DNA from: Begonia masoniana
Lineage: Eukaryota; Streptophyta; Magnoliopsida; Cucurbitales; Begoniaceae
Direction: 5' to 3'
DNA length: 64,000 bases
Assembly (NCBI GenBank): GCA_022432975.1
Contig: CM039509.1
Coordinates: forward strand, 29,017,834-29,081,833
Each line of letters starts with the position of its first letter. Within the stretch, counting starts at the first letter, position 1. Positions 24,106-37,086 of the stretch are shown in pieces. Both the position numbers and the translations under genes were made by a program. The notes beneath the pieces were generated by a model. It was not told where the DNA came from. It saw only the letters and a program-made list of their open reading frames with translations, and did not search any database.

Positions 24106-25869
24106 GTAGATTATGAACTATCTTTGGCCTTTATGTGGTAGTTCTCCTCTTCAATATCCAAATCCTCTGAATCAGCTTCTTGCTATTCCTAAAAGTTGGC
24201 GGAATGGTGATTGGATTTGCAAGTGCGTCCATAATTATTCTTCACGGGCGCAGGTAAGATAAAATGATAAAACCACCAGTCTATTTCAGTTGACTTAAAA
24301 TTTCCTTTTGGAACAGATAAATTCTGCAAAGAATGCCTATTTATATCATGGCCGATTCTTAGTTTTGCTGATACTTTTTTTTTTGCAGTGCAAAAAGTGC
24401 AACGCGTTTCCTCTAGGTGCCTACGTAACTTATAATGCTTTATCGATTTATGACTTTTTGTATGTGAAGACATATTTCTTTTCCACTGTGTTATGTTCTA
24501 GAATTTCAAATTATTTTTATTACCCCTTGAATCAAATTTTATATCATATAGTCGACTGCCAAAATATATTTGTCTTGCTGAAATCGTCCTTCATTTTTGT
24601 TGGCACATAAGCGCTGGAAAAAAAAGGTTAGCTTCTAAGGAGCTCGTCCATGACTTAGATAACAAGAGACCAAATGTTGGACAGGTTTGAATTCAAAATT
24701 TTTTATTTCTTGGCCTTTTCAAAATGAAATTCAGTGTTTTTTTTTTTCCTTTTTTCAGCACATTCACTCTTATTTGATAGGATTACTAGACCGCTTCTTT
24801 TCTTTTTCTCCTGACGTTCAGAATAAATGGCTTGCAGCATTCTTACCCAGGTTTTGAGCATATGGCGAGACCGTTTGGAGATCCCAATATGGGATTATAT
24901 GCCTCCTTTTCCGGTGTAGGCACTTCTTTAGCCCCAAGTTTGCAACTGCCTTTGTAGTTTACACAGCAAGCCACTGCATCTTCACTCCTTGGAAAAGGGT
25001 AAACTTGAAACAACATGCTTCTTTTTCATATCTTCTCCTTTGTTTTCTGTGGTTGTAGTACTTTCTATGACTTTGTACTTTGCTTATATTGGTCAAATCT
25101 TACCCAAATTGTTTTTTGCATAGTTTATATTTAGCATATCTTTTTGAAGACGATAGCTCGATTCAACGTGTCTGCCTTTACTTGTGTTCACTACTATTTA
25201 TCACAGTTTATGAATTGTTCCTACATATAATAGGAGTTAGATATTGCCTCCTGTACAGTTGAAAGTGTGATGACTGTTTAATCGTTTCTTTGTGAAATTT
25301 ATTTTTCTTTTACAACCAATAGATTACCAATGATTGCAAAAGTTTAAACTTATAGGTTGCGGATAATTTAATCAGTTTTTTTTTTTTTTTACACTCCCTC
25401 TCAAATGTAAGCCAATTTATTTTTTACTGGTCATTACACATGAATTTTTTAAAATTGAAAGTTTGGGTTAAGAATAATTTATTCAATTATATATTTTTAA
25501 CACCAAGCAAGTACCGTCGGTTTGAAGATTTACGATTTGTGCTCCGTTTTCTTTTTGATATCACATGAACTGCTATTTCTATATATTTTTATAACAAATG
25601 TACTGAATGAACCAAACTGAAAAAGCTTTTGTTCGCAGAGTTCTTTTGTTTTCTTTGACTAATAAAATCCATGTTTGCACTGCTCAGCATTGAGAGTATT
25701 GTCTTTAAACTGCATATGCCTGTAATTTGAATGGTTGAATGTTGATAGGAGGCAGTGGAAATTATAGCATTTTGATTACATTTTGCAAAGCAAAGCAGTG
25801 GCGTGATGGGGATTGGATGTGCATGATCTGCAACAATCATAATTATGCATCACGAGCACAGTGCAACAG
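24106..25869 (+). pseudogene. RanBP2-type zinc-finger protein gene, decayed exons
   Basis: At least five exon-like segments lie in order. Exon A ends 24253 with WRNGDWICKCVHNYSSRAQ before GTAAGA. Exon B at 24389 after TTTTTTTTGCAG gives CKKCNAFP and completes the first zinc finger. Exon C is about 24612-24684 (KRLASKELVHDLDNKR). Exon D is about 24822-24998 (GLQHSYPGFEHMARPFGDPN). Exon E, 25791-25869, encodes a second finger WRDGDWMCMICNNHNYASRA and ends at AACAG/GT. RanBP2 fingers typically bind single-stranded RNA. Exon D has an in-frame TAG (CCTTTGTAG near 24956), and exons C and D seem to need 1-base shifts, so the gene looks dead. The 5' side is cut by a copia fragment and an Athila element follows 34 bases after exon E. 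Confidence 0.75.
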
Positions 25870-25903
25870 GTTTTGGTCTTAGTACTTATTTTCTTTAATT
25901 TAC

Positions 25904-27223
25904 TGTTATGAAAATTATTTTGCAAGTGTACGAGTCGCAATAAGTAATAAAATAATAAACAGAGTGTTGAACCCACGAGGACTTGTTAATTAATAATCAA
26001 ATTTATTAAGTTTAATTCTAAATTGAACACACGTTTTAAGGTTTCAAGAATTGAAATTAAATTAAACAACCAAAACAATTAAAATAAACTAATATAAAAT
26101 ATTGAAACAGATAAAATGAGATTAAATTTAATTAATAAAAGCCTAGGTACTACGATTTCACCAAGACAACATTTATTTCATTCCGTCTTAATTATATTCA
26201 TAAGTATTCTCCCTATGTTGATGATCGATTTCGCTAAATTATAATACAATCTCTCTCTAGCATTGCTTAGTTTATCTGATTAATGGGTTATCACTTCTCA
26301 GTCTCAAATCCTACATTAATCAAATACAATTAAATTGAGAAATCACAATGATCACATCAATACGATAACTATCGCTAGCTTATGCATATTTATGACATTA
26401 ATTTCAGTGCTCGGGTGTTTATCACTTCTCAATCTCAAAACACCCCAAAAATCAAGTAAAGATTGGCTAGAAATTTACAAGCTTTAAGAACATAAATCAA
26501 ATGCGTCAACAATATTGGAAGAAATACTTATTGAATTTAATTAAACAAAGAAATAGAAAATAAACATCATCTGGCTACATCATAGCCCTAGAAGAGAAAT
26601 TTAGTTCATGCTAGAATAAAGAGAAATAATAAAAATAATAAAGATATTCATAGTTCAGAAGAGAAAGGGAAAGAAAAACTATGCTGAAATTCAGTTCTCG
26701 AAGCTCTCGCTCCGTTCAGGTCTTCGTCTCGGTAGAGCTACTCTCAATGATAGTCTCCCTCTCTCGACAGGGCTCATTCATAGTTAGTTAACTTAATTTT
26801 TAATTAATCTGAAGCCCAAAAATCTAAAGCCCACAATCAATCTCAACGGTTGAGATTAAAACAGATTAAAACAATTAAAATAGCCAAACGGTTGGGATTC
26901 TTTCTGCTTTCCTTAAAATCCCGCCTCAGCCGATCGATCGGCCACACTTTCTGCTTTTCGTCAAATACCATTTCAGCCGATCGATCGTGAGATGTGGGCG
27001 ATCGATCGACTAGTCTTCTGTTCACCGCCACACGTTGATATTTTTATTTCATTATTTTTCTTCATTATGCACTATATTTATTCTTCGTTGATGCTTAACC
27101 TATTAGATTTAATCTTATCTGCACACTTGCACTAGAAACGTTAAATTCATTCAAATGCTTGAGAAAAACTTATCGAATCAAGATTAAAGAATTCGAATAA
27201 GTGTGTAAAATACACACTTATCA
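25904..27223 (-). repeat. Athila-type 3' LTR (1320 bp)
   Basis: It matches 48481-49820 over its length. It carries GCCGATCGATCGGCC and related GATCGATC palindromes at about 26931-27010. It ends in the hairpin ATAAGTGTGTA/TACACACTTAT (about 27197-27221) next to the PPT. Confidence 0.93.
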
Positions 27224-28352
27224 CACCCCCAAACTTGAATGAAAGTTTGTCCTCAAGCAAACAAAACTAAGCAAAAATTTCGGCAGATATATAATACAAT
27301 CTCTCTCTAATCTCATCTCTAGCATTGCTTAGTTTATCTGATTAATGGGTTATCACTTCTCAGTCTCAAATCCTACATTAATCAAATACAATTAAATTGA
27401 GAAATCACAATGATCACATCAATACGATAACTATCGCTAGCTTATGCATATTTATGACATTAATTTCAGTGCTCGGGTGTTTATCACTTCTCAATCTCAA
27501 AACACCCCAAAAATCAAGTAAAGATTGGCTAGAAATTTACAAGCTTTAAGAACATAAATCAAATGCGTCAACAATATTGGAAGAAATACTTATTGAATTT
27601 AATTAAACAAAGAAATAGAAAATAAACATCATCTGGCTACATCATAGCCCTAGAAGAGAAATTTAGTTCATGCTAGAATAAAGAGAAATAATAAAAATAA
27701 TAAAGATATTCATAGTTCAGAAGAGAAAGGGAAAGAAAAACTATGCTGAAATTCAGTTCTCGAAGCTCTCGCTCCGTTCAGGTCTTCGTCTCGGTAGAGC
27801 TACTCTCAATGATAGTCTCCCTCTCTCGACAGGGCTCATTCATAGTTAGTTAACTTAATTTTTAATTAATCTGAAGCCCAAAAATCTAAAGCCCACAATC
27901 AATCTCAACGGTTGAGATTAAAACAGATTAAAACAATTAAAATAGCCAAACGGTTGGGATTCTTTCTGCTTTCCTTAAAATCCCGCCTCAGCCGATCGAT
28001 CGGCCACACTTTCTGCTTTTCGTCAAATACCATTTCAGCCGATCGATCGTGAGATGTGGGCGATCGATCGACTAGTCTTCTGTTCACCGCCACACGTTGA
28101 TATTTTTATTTCATTATTTTTCTTCATTATGCACTATATTTATTCTTCGTTGATGCTTAACCTATTAGATTTAATCTTATCTGCACACTTGCACTAGAAA
28201 CGTTAAATTCATTCAAATGCTTGAGAAAAACTTATCGAATCAAGATTAAAGAATTCGAATAAGTGTGTAAAATACACACTTATCACACCCCCAAACTTGA
28301 ATGAAAGTTTGTCCTCAAGCAAACAAAACTAAGCAAAAATTTCGGCAGATAT
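26259..28352. repeat. Perfect-looking 1062-bp tandem duplication across LTR and PPT
   Basis: The unit starting AGCATTGCTTAGTTTATCTG at 26259 restarts at 27321. It spans about 965 bases of LTR, the PPT and about 65 bases of internal sequence. The result is LTR-PPT followed by a truncated LTR-PPT (second LTR end at 28285). The copies appear identical. The junction lies in CTCTCTCTA/ATCTCATCTCTA, suggesting microhomology. Confidence 0.93.
27224..27236 (-). promoter_or_regulatory. Athila-type polypurine tract
   Basis: Minus-strand AAGTTTGGGGGTG directly precedes the LTR start TGATAAGTG, the usual configuration in Athila/Tat elements. A second copy lies at 28286-28298 because of the tandem duplication. 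Confidence 0.8.
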
Positions 28353-30837
<2,485 letters not shown>

Positions 30838-31331
30838 TCAACTTATCATTTGCCAGAAGCTTTTCATATTCGGGTGGTTTCTTAATAGGTGGTATGACCC
30901 GTAATGTCTACTCTCCCAAATTTTCAACGTACTGCTTCCCAAAGCCTCAAGAAAGTCATTTAGTTGAAGTGAAGTGTCCCTTGTTATAGTGTTAGGGAGT
31001 TCCACCGAAAATATGTCATCGCTAGCTATTGGGTACTCCAATGATTTATACACCTTGAATGTGACATCTTCATCTTGTACCTGCAGTTTGAGCTCCCCCT
31101 TTCTAAGATCAATTACAGCACCTCCTATTGCTAAGAATGGTTGACCAAATATTATGGGGATGCCACGATCTTCGTCCATATCAAGAATTAAGAAATCAGC
31201 GGGGAAAATAAACTTGTCAACTTTGACAAGGACATCTTCAATCATCTCATACGGATGCTTGATAAAGTGATCAGCCATTTGTAGAACTACTCTCATGGGC
31301 TTTGCTTCACCAAGAACAAGCTTACAAAATA
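30838..31331 (-). pseudogene. Athila-type gag-protease, C-terminal part
   Basis: The minus frame gives KPMRVVLQMADHFIKHPYEM, DVLVKVDKFIFPADFLILDM and IIFGQPFLAIGGAVIDLRKG, the conserved second half of the retroviral-type protease of Athila elements. It continues the piece ending at 46543, split by the solo LTR with target duplication AAATA. The frame decays after about 30950. Confidence 0.88.
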
Positions 31332-31798
31332 TGTAACACCTGGCATTTTACCTATGTAATTATTCCCTGAATAATTTAGCGAAGTTACTCTGATATTAAT
31401 GCAATGACTATTTTTAATGAAATTGTCGACGTGTTCAATTGAATGAGAGTGATTCGTAAAACCGATTCGACAAACTAAATAGTAATTTAATTAAAAACCA
31501 ATAGTTAGAAATGGATGGAGGGATAAATTGGGAAGGAATTAAGGTAGGTGGGCGGGAGCCAATGGATGGTTGTCAAATGTCCATAACTTACTGAGAAACC
31601 TACCTATTGTCTCCTCTTCTCTTCTCTTCTACGTAAACCTCCATTTTTCATCCTCCTCTCTGTTCTCTCTTTCAGGCGATTGAGACAAACTTCCAAAAAT
31701 CTTGTTTCACCTATTTCCTCTGTTTCCTTCAGCAAAGGTAATCATCTAACCTAGTTAATAAGTTTGGACAAGTAAGATGTGAGTTTTGTGGAAGTTTA

Positions 31799-34700
31799 TG
31801 TTGACTTAAATCATGTTTAAGTATAAATATGTTTTTGATTATGTATTTGAATGGTTAATATTGTAATTTGATTATGTTAAGTGAATGAGAATAACGAATA
31901 TGCATTAGTGTTTAATCTATTGGAAATGCCCTCGGAAAGGGTATTTTAGTTGTTTAACAATCGTGATTAAGTGTACAGGGCTGAAAACTCATCTGCCGAT
32001 GGCGTTTGAAGATACATCTGCCGATGGCGTTTGAAGATACATCTGCCGATGGCGTTTGAAGATACATCTGCCGATGGCGTTTGAAGATACATCTGCCGAT
32101 GGCGTTTGAAGATACATCTGCCGATGGCGTTTGAAGATACATCTGCCGATGGCGTTTGAAGATACATCTGCCGATGGCGTTTGAAGATACATCTGCCGAT
32201 GGCGTTTGAAGATACATCTGCCGATGGCGTTTGAAGATACATCTGCCGATGGCGTTTGAAGATACATCTGCCGATGGCGTTTGAAGATACATCTGCCGAT
32301 GGCGTTTGAAGATACATCTGCCGATGGCGTTTGAAGATACATCTGCCGATGGCGTTTGAAGATACATCTGCCGATGGCGTTTGAAGATACATCTGCCGAT
32401 GGCGTTTGAAGATACATCTGCCGATGGCGTTTGAAGATACATCTGCCGATGGCGTTTGAAGATACATCTGCCGATGGCGTTTGAAGATACATCTGCCGAT
32501 GGCGTTTGAAGATACATCTGCCGATGGCGTTTGAAGATACATCTGCCGATGGCGTTTGAAGATACATCTGCCGATGGCGTTTGAAGATACATCTGCCGAT
32601 GGCGTTTGAAGATACATCTGCCGATGGCGTTTGAAGATACATCTGCCGATGGCGTTTGAAGATACATCTGCCGATGGCGTTTGAAGATACATCTGCCGAT
32701 GGCGTTTGAAGATACATCTGCCGATGGCGTTTGAAGATACATCTGCCGATGGCGTTTGAAGATACATCTGCCGATGGCGTTTGAAGATACATCTGCCGAT
32801 GGCGTTTGAAGATACATCTGCCGATGGCGTTTGAAGATACATCTGCCGATGGCGTTTGAAGATACATCTGCCGATGGCGTTTGAAGATACATCTGCCGAT
32901 GGCGTTTGAAGATACATCTGCCGATGGCGTTTGAAGATACATCTGCCGATGGCGTTTGAAGATACATCTGCCGATGGCGTTTGAAGATACATCTGCCGAT
33001 GGCGTTTGAAGATACATCTGCCGATGGCGTTTGAAGATACATCTGCCGATGGCGTTTGAAGATACATCTGCCGATGGCGTTTGAAGATACATCTGCCGAT
33101 GGCGTTTGAAGATACATCTGCCGATGGCGTTTGAAGATACATCTGCCGATGGCGTTTGAAGATACATCTGCCGATGGCGTTTGAAGATACATCTGCCGAT
33201 GGCGTTTGAAGATACATCTGCCGATGGCGTTTGAAGATACATCTGCCGATGGCGTTTGAAGATACATCTGCCGATGGCGTTTGAAGATACATCTGCCGAT
33301 GGCGTTTGAAGATACATCTGCCGATGGCGTTTGAAGATACATCTGCCGATGGCGTTTGAAGATACATCTGCCGATGGCGTTTGAAGATACATCTGCCGAT
33401 GGCGTTTGAAGATACATCTGCCGATGGCGTTTGAAGATACATCTGCCGATGGCGTTTGAAGATACATCTGCCGATGGCGTTTGAAGATACATCTGCCGAT
33501 GGCGTTTGAAGATACATCTGCCGATGGCGTTTGAAGATACATCTGCCGATGGCGTTTGAAGATACATCTGCCGATGGCGTTTGAAGATACATCTGCCGAT
33601 GGCGTTTGAAGATACATCTGCCGATGGCGTTTGAAGATACATCTGCCGATGGCGTTTGAAGATACATCTGCCGATGGCGTTTGAAGATACATCTGCCGAT
33701 GGCGTTTGAAGATACATCTGCCGATGGCGTTTGAAGATACATCTGCCGATGGCGTTTGAAGATACATCTGCCGATGGCGTTTGAAGATACATCTGCCGAT
33801 GGCGTTTGAAGATACATCTGCCGATGGCGTTTGAAGATACATCTGCCGATGGCGTTTGAAGATACATCTGCCGATGGCGTTTGAAGATACATCTGCCGAT
33901 GGCGTTTGAAGATACATCTGCCGATGGCGTTTGAAGATACATCTGCCGATGGCGTTTGAAGATACATCTGCCGATGGCGTTTGAAGATACATCTGCCGAT
34001 GGCGTTTGAAGATACATCTGCCGATGGCGTTTGAAGATACATCTGCCGATGGCGTTTGAAGATACATCTGCCGATGGCGTTTGAAGATACATCTGCCGAT
34101 GGCGTTTGAAGATACATCTGCCGATGGCGTTTGAAGATACATCTGCCGATGGCGTTTGAAGATACATCTGCCGATGGCGTTTGAAGATACATCTGCCGAT
34201 GGCGTTTGAAGATACATCTGCCGATGGCGTTTGAAGATACATCTGCCGATGGCGTTTGAAGATACATCTGCCGATGGCGTTTGAAGATACATCTGCCGAT
34301 GGCGTTTGAAGATACATCTGCCGATGGCGTTTGAAGATACATCTGCCGATGGCGTTTGAAGATACATCTGCCGATGGCGTTTGAAGATACATCTGCCGAT
34401 GGCGTTTGAAGATACATCTGCCGATGGCGTTTGAAGATACATCTGCCGATGGCGTTTGAAGATACATCTGCCGATGGCGTTTGAAGATACATCTGCCGAT
34501 GGCGTTTGAAGATACATCTGCCGATGGCGTTTGAAGATACATCTGCCGATGGCGTTTGAAGATACATCTGCCGATGGCGTTTGAAGATACATCTGCCGAT
34601 GGCGTTTGAAGATACATCTGCCGATGGCGTTTGAAGATACATCTGCCGATGGCGTTTGAAGATACATCTGCCGATGGCGTTTGAAGATACATCTGCCGAT

Positions 34701-35464
34701 GGCGTTTGAAGATACATCTGCCGATGGCGTTTGAAGATACATCTGCCGATGGCGTTTGAAGATACATCTGCCGATGGCGTTTGAAGATACATCTGCCGAT
34801 GGCGTTTGAAGATACATCTGCCGATGGCGTTAAACTTTCATGCCGACGACGACTTTGCAAACTACAGACGGCAACGGTACCTGATCTAGTACGGATGCTT
34901 CCCCACGGTAACATTTTCCATTGAAGAAAGAAGCATTCAATTTTGAGCTGAGAAATAAGACAGAGTATTTAAGCCAAGGTTAGAGCACGAAGATCCAACT
35001 TTTGCGAATTTTTTATTGAGCCCTAACGTACGAATCATACTCTGTATTCTCCATCTACATCTCTCTATTCCAAACTCTGGATTCTGTTTTGAGAGTTGGT
35101 AGATTAGCGTAATCTGTCATTCAAATTTGAAAACCCTGTAAGGCAGTGGATTGACGCCCGTAAAGTTCAATCCAGGATTGTGTAAGGCTGTGGATCGAAG
35201 CCCGTAAAGTTCGATCAGCATTTCTCGTTGAGGAGAAGTAAGGAATCTTCAAGGGGGGAGCCTTGGAGCGTGGACGTAGGCAGTTTGGTCGAACCACGTT
35301 AAAATCTGTAGTGTTGAATTTCTCTCTCTCTCTCTCTTCACTTTATTTAGTTGTCTGCTATTATTAATCTATAAGTTGCTTATTCAAGAGAGAAATTTGG
35401 TTAGATTTGAAATTAAATTAAAAAGGTCTAATTCACCCCCCTCTTAGACAATCTCGATCCTATA
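31799..35464 (+). repeat. Sirevirus-2 5' LTR (3666 bp, array-expanded)
   Basis: It is about 2.2 kb longer than the 3' LTR because a 25-bp array replaces the degenerate motif region. The TATA box TATTTAAG is at 34966-34973. It ends CGATCCTATA where the 3' LTR has CGATCCTACA, a single C to T change at the very terminus. Confidence 0.93.
31990..34831. repeat. 25-bp perfect tandem array, about 113 copies
   Basis: The unit contains CATCTGCCGATGGCGTTTGA followed by AGATA. All copies look identical. In the 3' LTR the equivalent region (43157-43790) is a degenerate series where this exact unit occurs only about once or twice (near 43460-43520). The array enters and exits inside the shared core CATCTGCCGATGG. 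There are no spacers, so it is not a CRISPR. Confidence 0.97.
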
Positions 35465-35532
35465 ATTGGTATCAGAGAAAGGTTATCATTGTCTAAGCTG
35501 TGTTTAAACACTCTGTGTTATATATTTTCACA

Positions 35533-37086
35533 ATGGCATTCAACACTAACACCACACAAATAGAAGGTCAAGTAACAAATAGACCTCCTTTCTTTGATGG
35601 GAGTGATTATGTTTACTGGAAGTCCAGAATGAGAATATTCGTTCAGGCTGTGGACTATGAACTATGGAATAACATAGAAAATGGTCCTTACATTGCTGTC
35701 AAAACAGAGAATGGTGTGAAGGTCCCCAAAGCTTCACATGAACTAAATGATACAGATAAAAAGAACTTGAGCTTAAATGCCAAGGCTATAAATACCTTGT
35801 ACTGTGCTCTGAATAGAGACGAATTTAATAGAGTACAAGGGTGTGAGAGTGCCCAAGAGATTTGGCACTTATTAGAGGTCACACACGAGGGCACAAATCA
35901 GGTTAAAGAGAGCAAGTTAAATATGTTAGTTCACGAGTATGAACTTTTTACCATGTTAAAGGATGAGCCTATTTCATCTATGTTTACTCGGTTCACTAAC
36001 ATTAGTAATGGTTTAAAAGCTCTCGGTAAGATTTACTCAGGTGAAGAACAGGTAAGAAAAATTTTGAGATGCCTACCAAGAGCCTGGCAACCAAAGGTGA
36101 TAGCAATACAAGAGGCTCGGGATCTTAAGGTTCTCAAGCTCGAGGAACTCATTAGCTCTCTGATGACTCATGAGATAACCATGAGGGCCAATGACAAGGA
36201 GGATCTCAAGGAAAAGGAGATCTCCAAGAGAAAGGACATAGCCCTCAAAGCCTCTTCGAGCAAACCTGATGAATCTGAGGAAGAAGAAGAAGATGAGGAC
36301 ATTGCCCTTATTACCAGGAGATTCAGCAAATTCTTGCAACGAAAGAGGATGCAGGGAAAAAGATTTCCAAAGGGTGAAAAGTCTCAAAAGGACAAGGAGA
36401 TCACATGTTTTGGGTGTGGAAAGCCTGGTCATATGAAGGCAGATTGTCCACAAGCAAAGAGATATCCCAAGAAGTTTAAGAAGAAGGCTATGAAGGCAAC
36501 TTGGGATGATAGTGAAGAAGATACCTCTTCATCAGAAGATGAGGAAGTAGCAAACCTGTGCTTCATGGCGCACGAGGACAAGGTTAGTTCTTCTTCTTCT
36601 AGTATTTTAAGTGACAGTGACAGTGATGACGATGAAGGTAATCTAATTGATGCCTTCAATGACTTGGTTAAACAATTTGGCATGCTTAAGACTAAGTATA
36701 ACATGTTGAAAAAGGAAAATGCGAGCCTAATTGAGAAGCACGCCAATGAACATAGTGTGCATGATAAGGAAGTCTCTGTACTTAAAAAGAAAAATGAGAC
36801 GTTAAATAGACTTGTTCTGAATTTCACTGAAGGTAGTAAAAATCTGAACATGTTATTGAGCAGCCAGAGAGTGCAGTTTGATAAAACTGGCCTAGGGTAT
36901 GACGAGATTAGTAAAAAGAAAACATATAAAAAGCTTTTTGTAAAATCCACTATCTGTCATGCATGCAATGAAGTAGGACATAAATCATTTGAATGTCCAT
37001 TGAAAACAAACAATAAGAAAACTGGGAGTAAGTTGCAATGGGTTCCCAAAGGAACGAAAACTAACACTAGGACCCAAAAGATTTGA
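35533..37086 (+). pseudogene. Sirevirus-2 gag (ends at premature TGA)
   Basis: The frame is open from ATG 35533 to TGA 37084-37086. It has the gag domain FFDGSDYVYWKSRMRIF and LNAKAINTLYCALNRDEFNR, an acidic/serine region, and zinc knuckles CFGCGKPGHMKADC at 36406 and CHACNEVGHKSFEC at 36955. A predicted coiled coil (LKKKNETLNRLVLNF) lies between them. The TGA falls five codons before the point where Sirevirus-1 gag ends, so this gag may still be nearly full length. It is the least damaged gene of the element. Confidence 0.92.

Noticed and set aside
26843..27031. 62-codon ORF repeated identically at 27905-28093
   Set aside because: It is duplicated only because the LTR segment is duplicated, and the other LTR does not keep it.
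31990..34831. CRISPR-like array
   Set aside because: Units are contiguous without spacers, and this is plant retrotransposon DNA.
31954..34914. A 986-codon minus-strand ORF and two other frames over 940 codons
   Set aside because: The 25-bp unit is not a multiple of 3 and has no stop in three minus frames, so all three open by arithmetic. They encode the same 25-residue peptide over and over and lie in an LTR.
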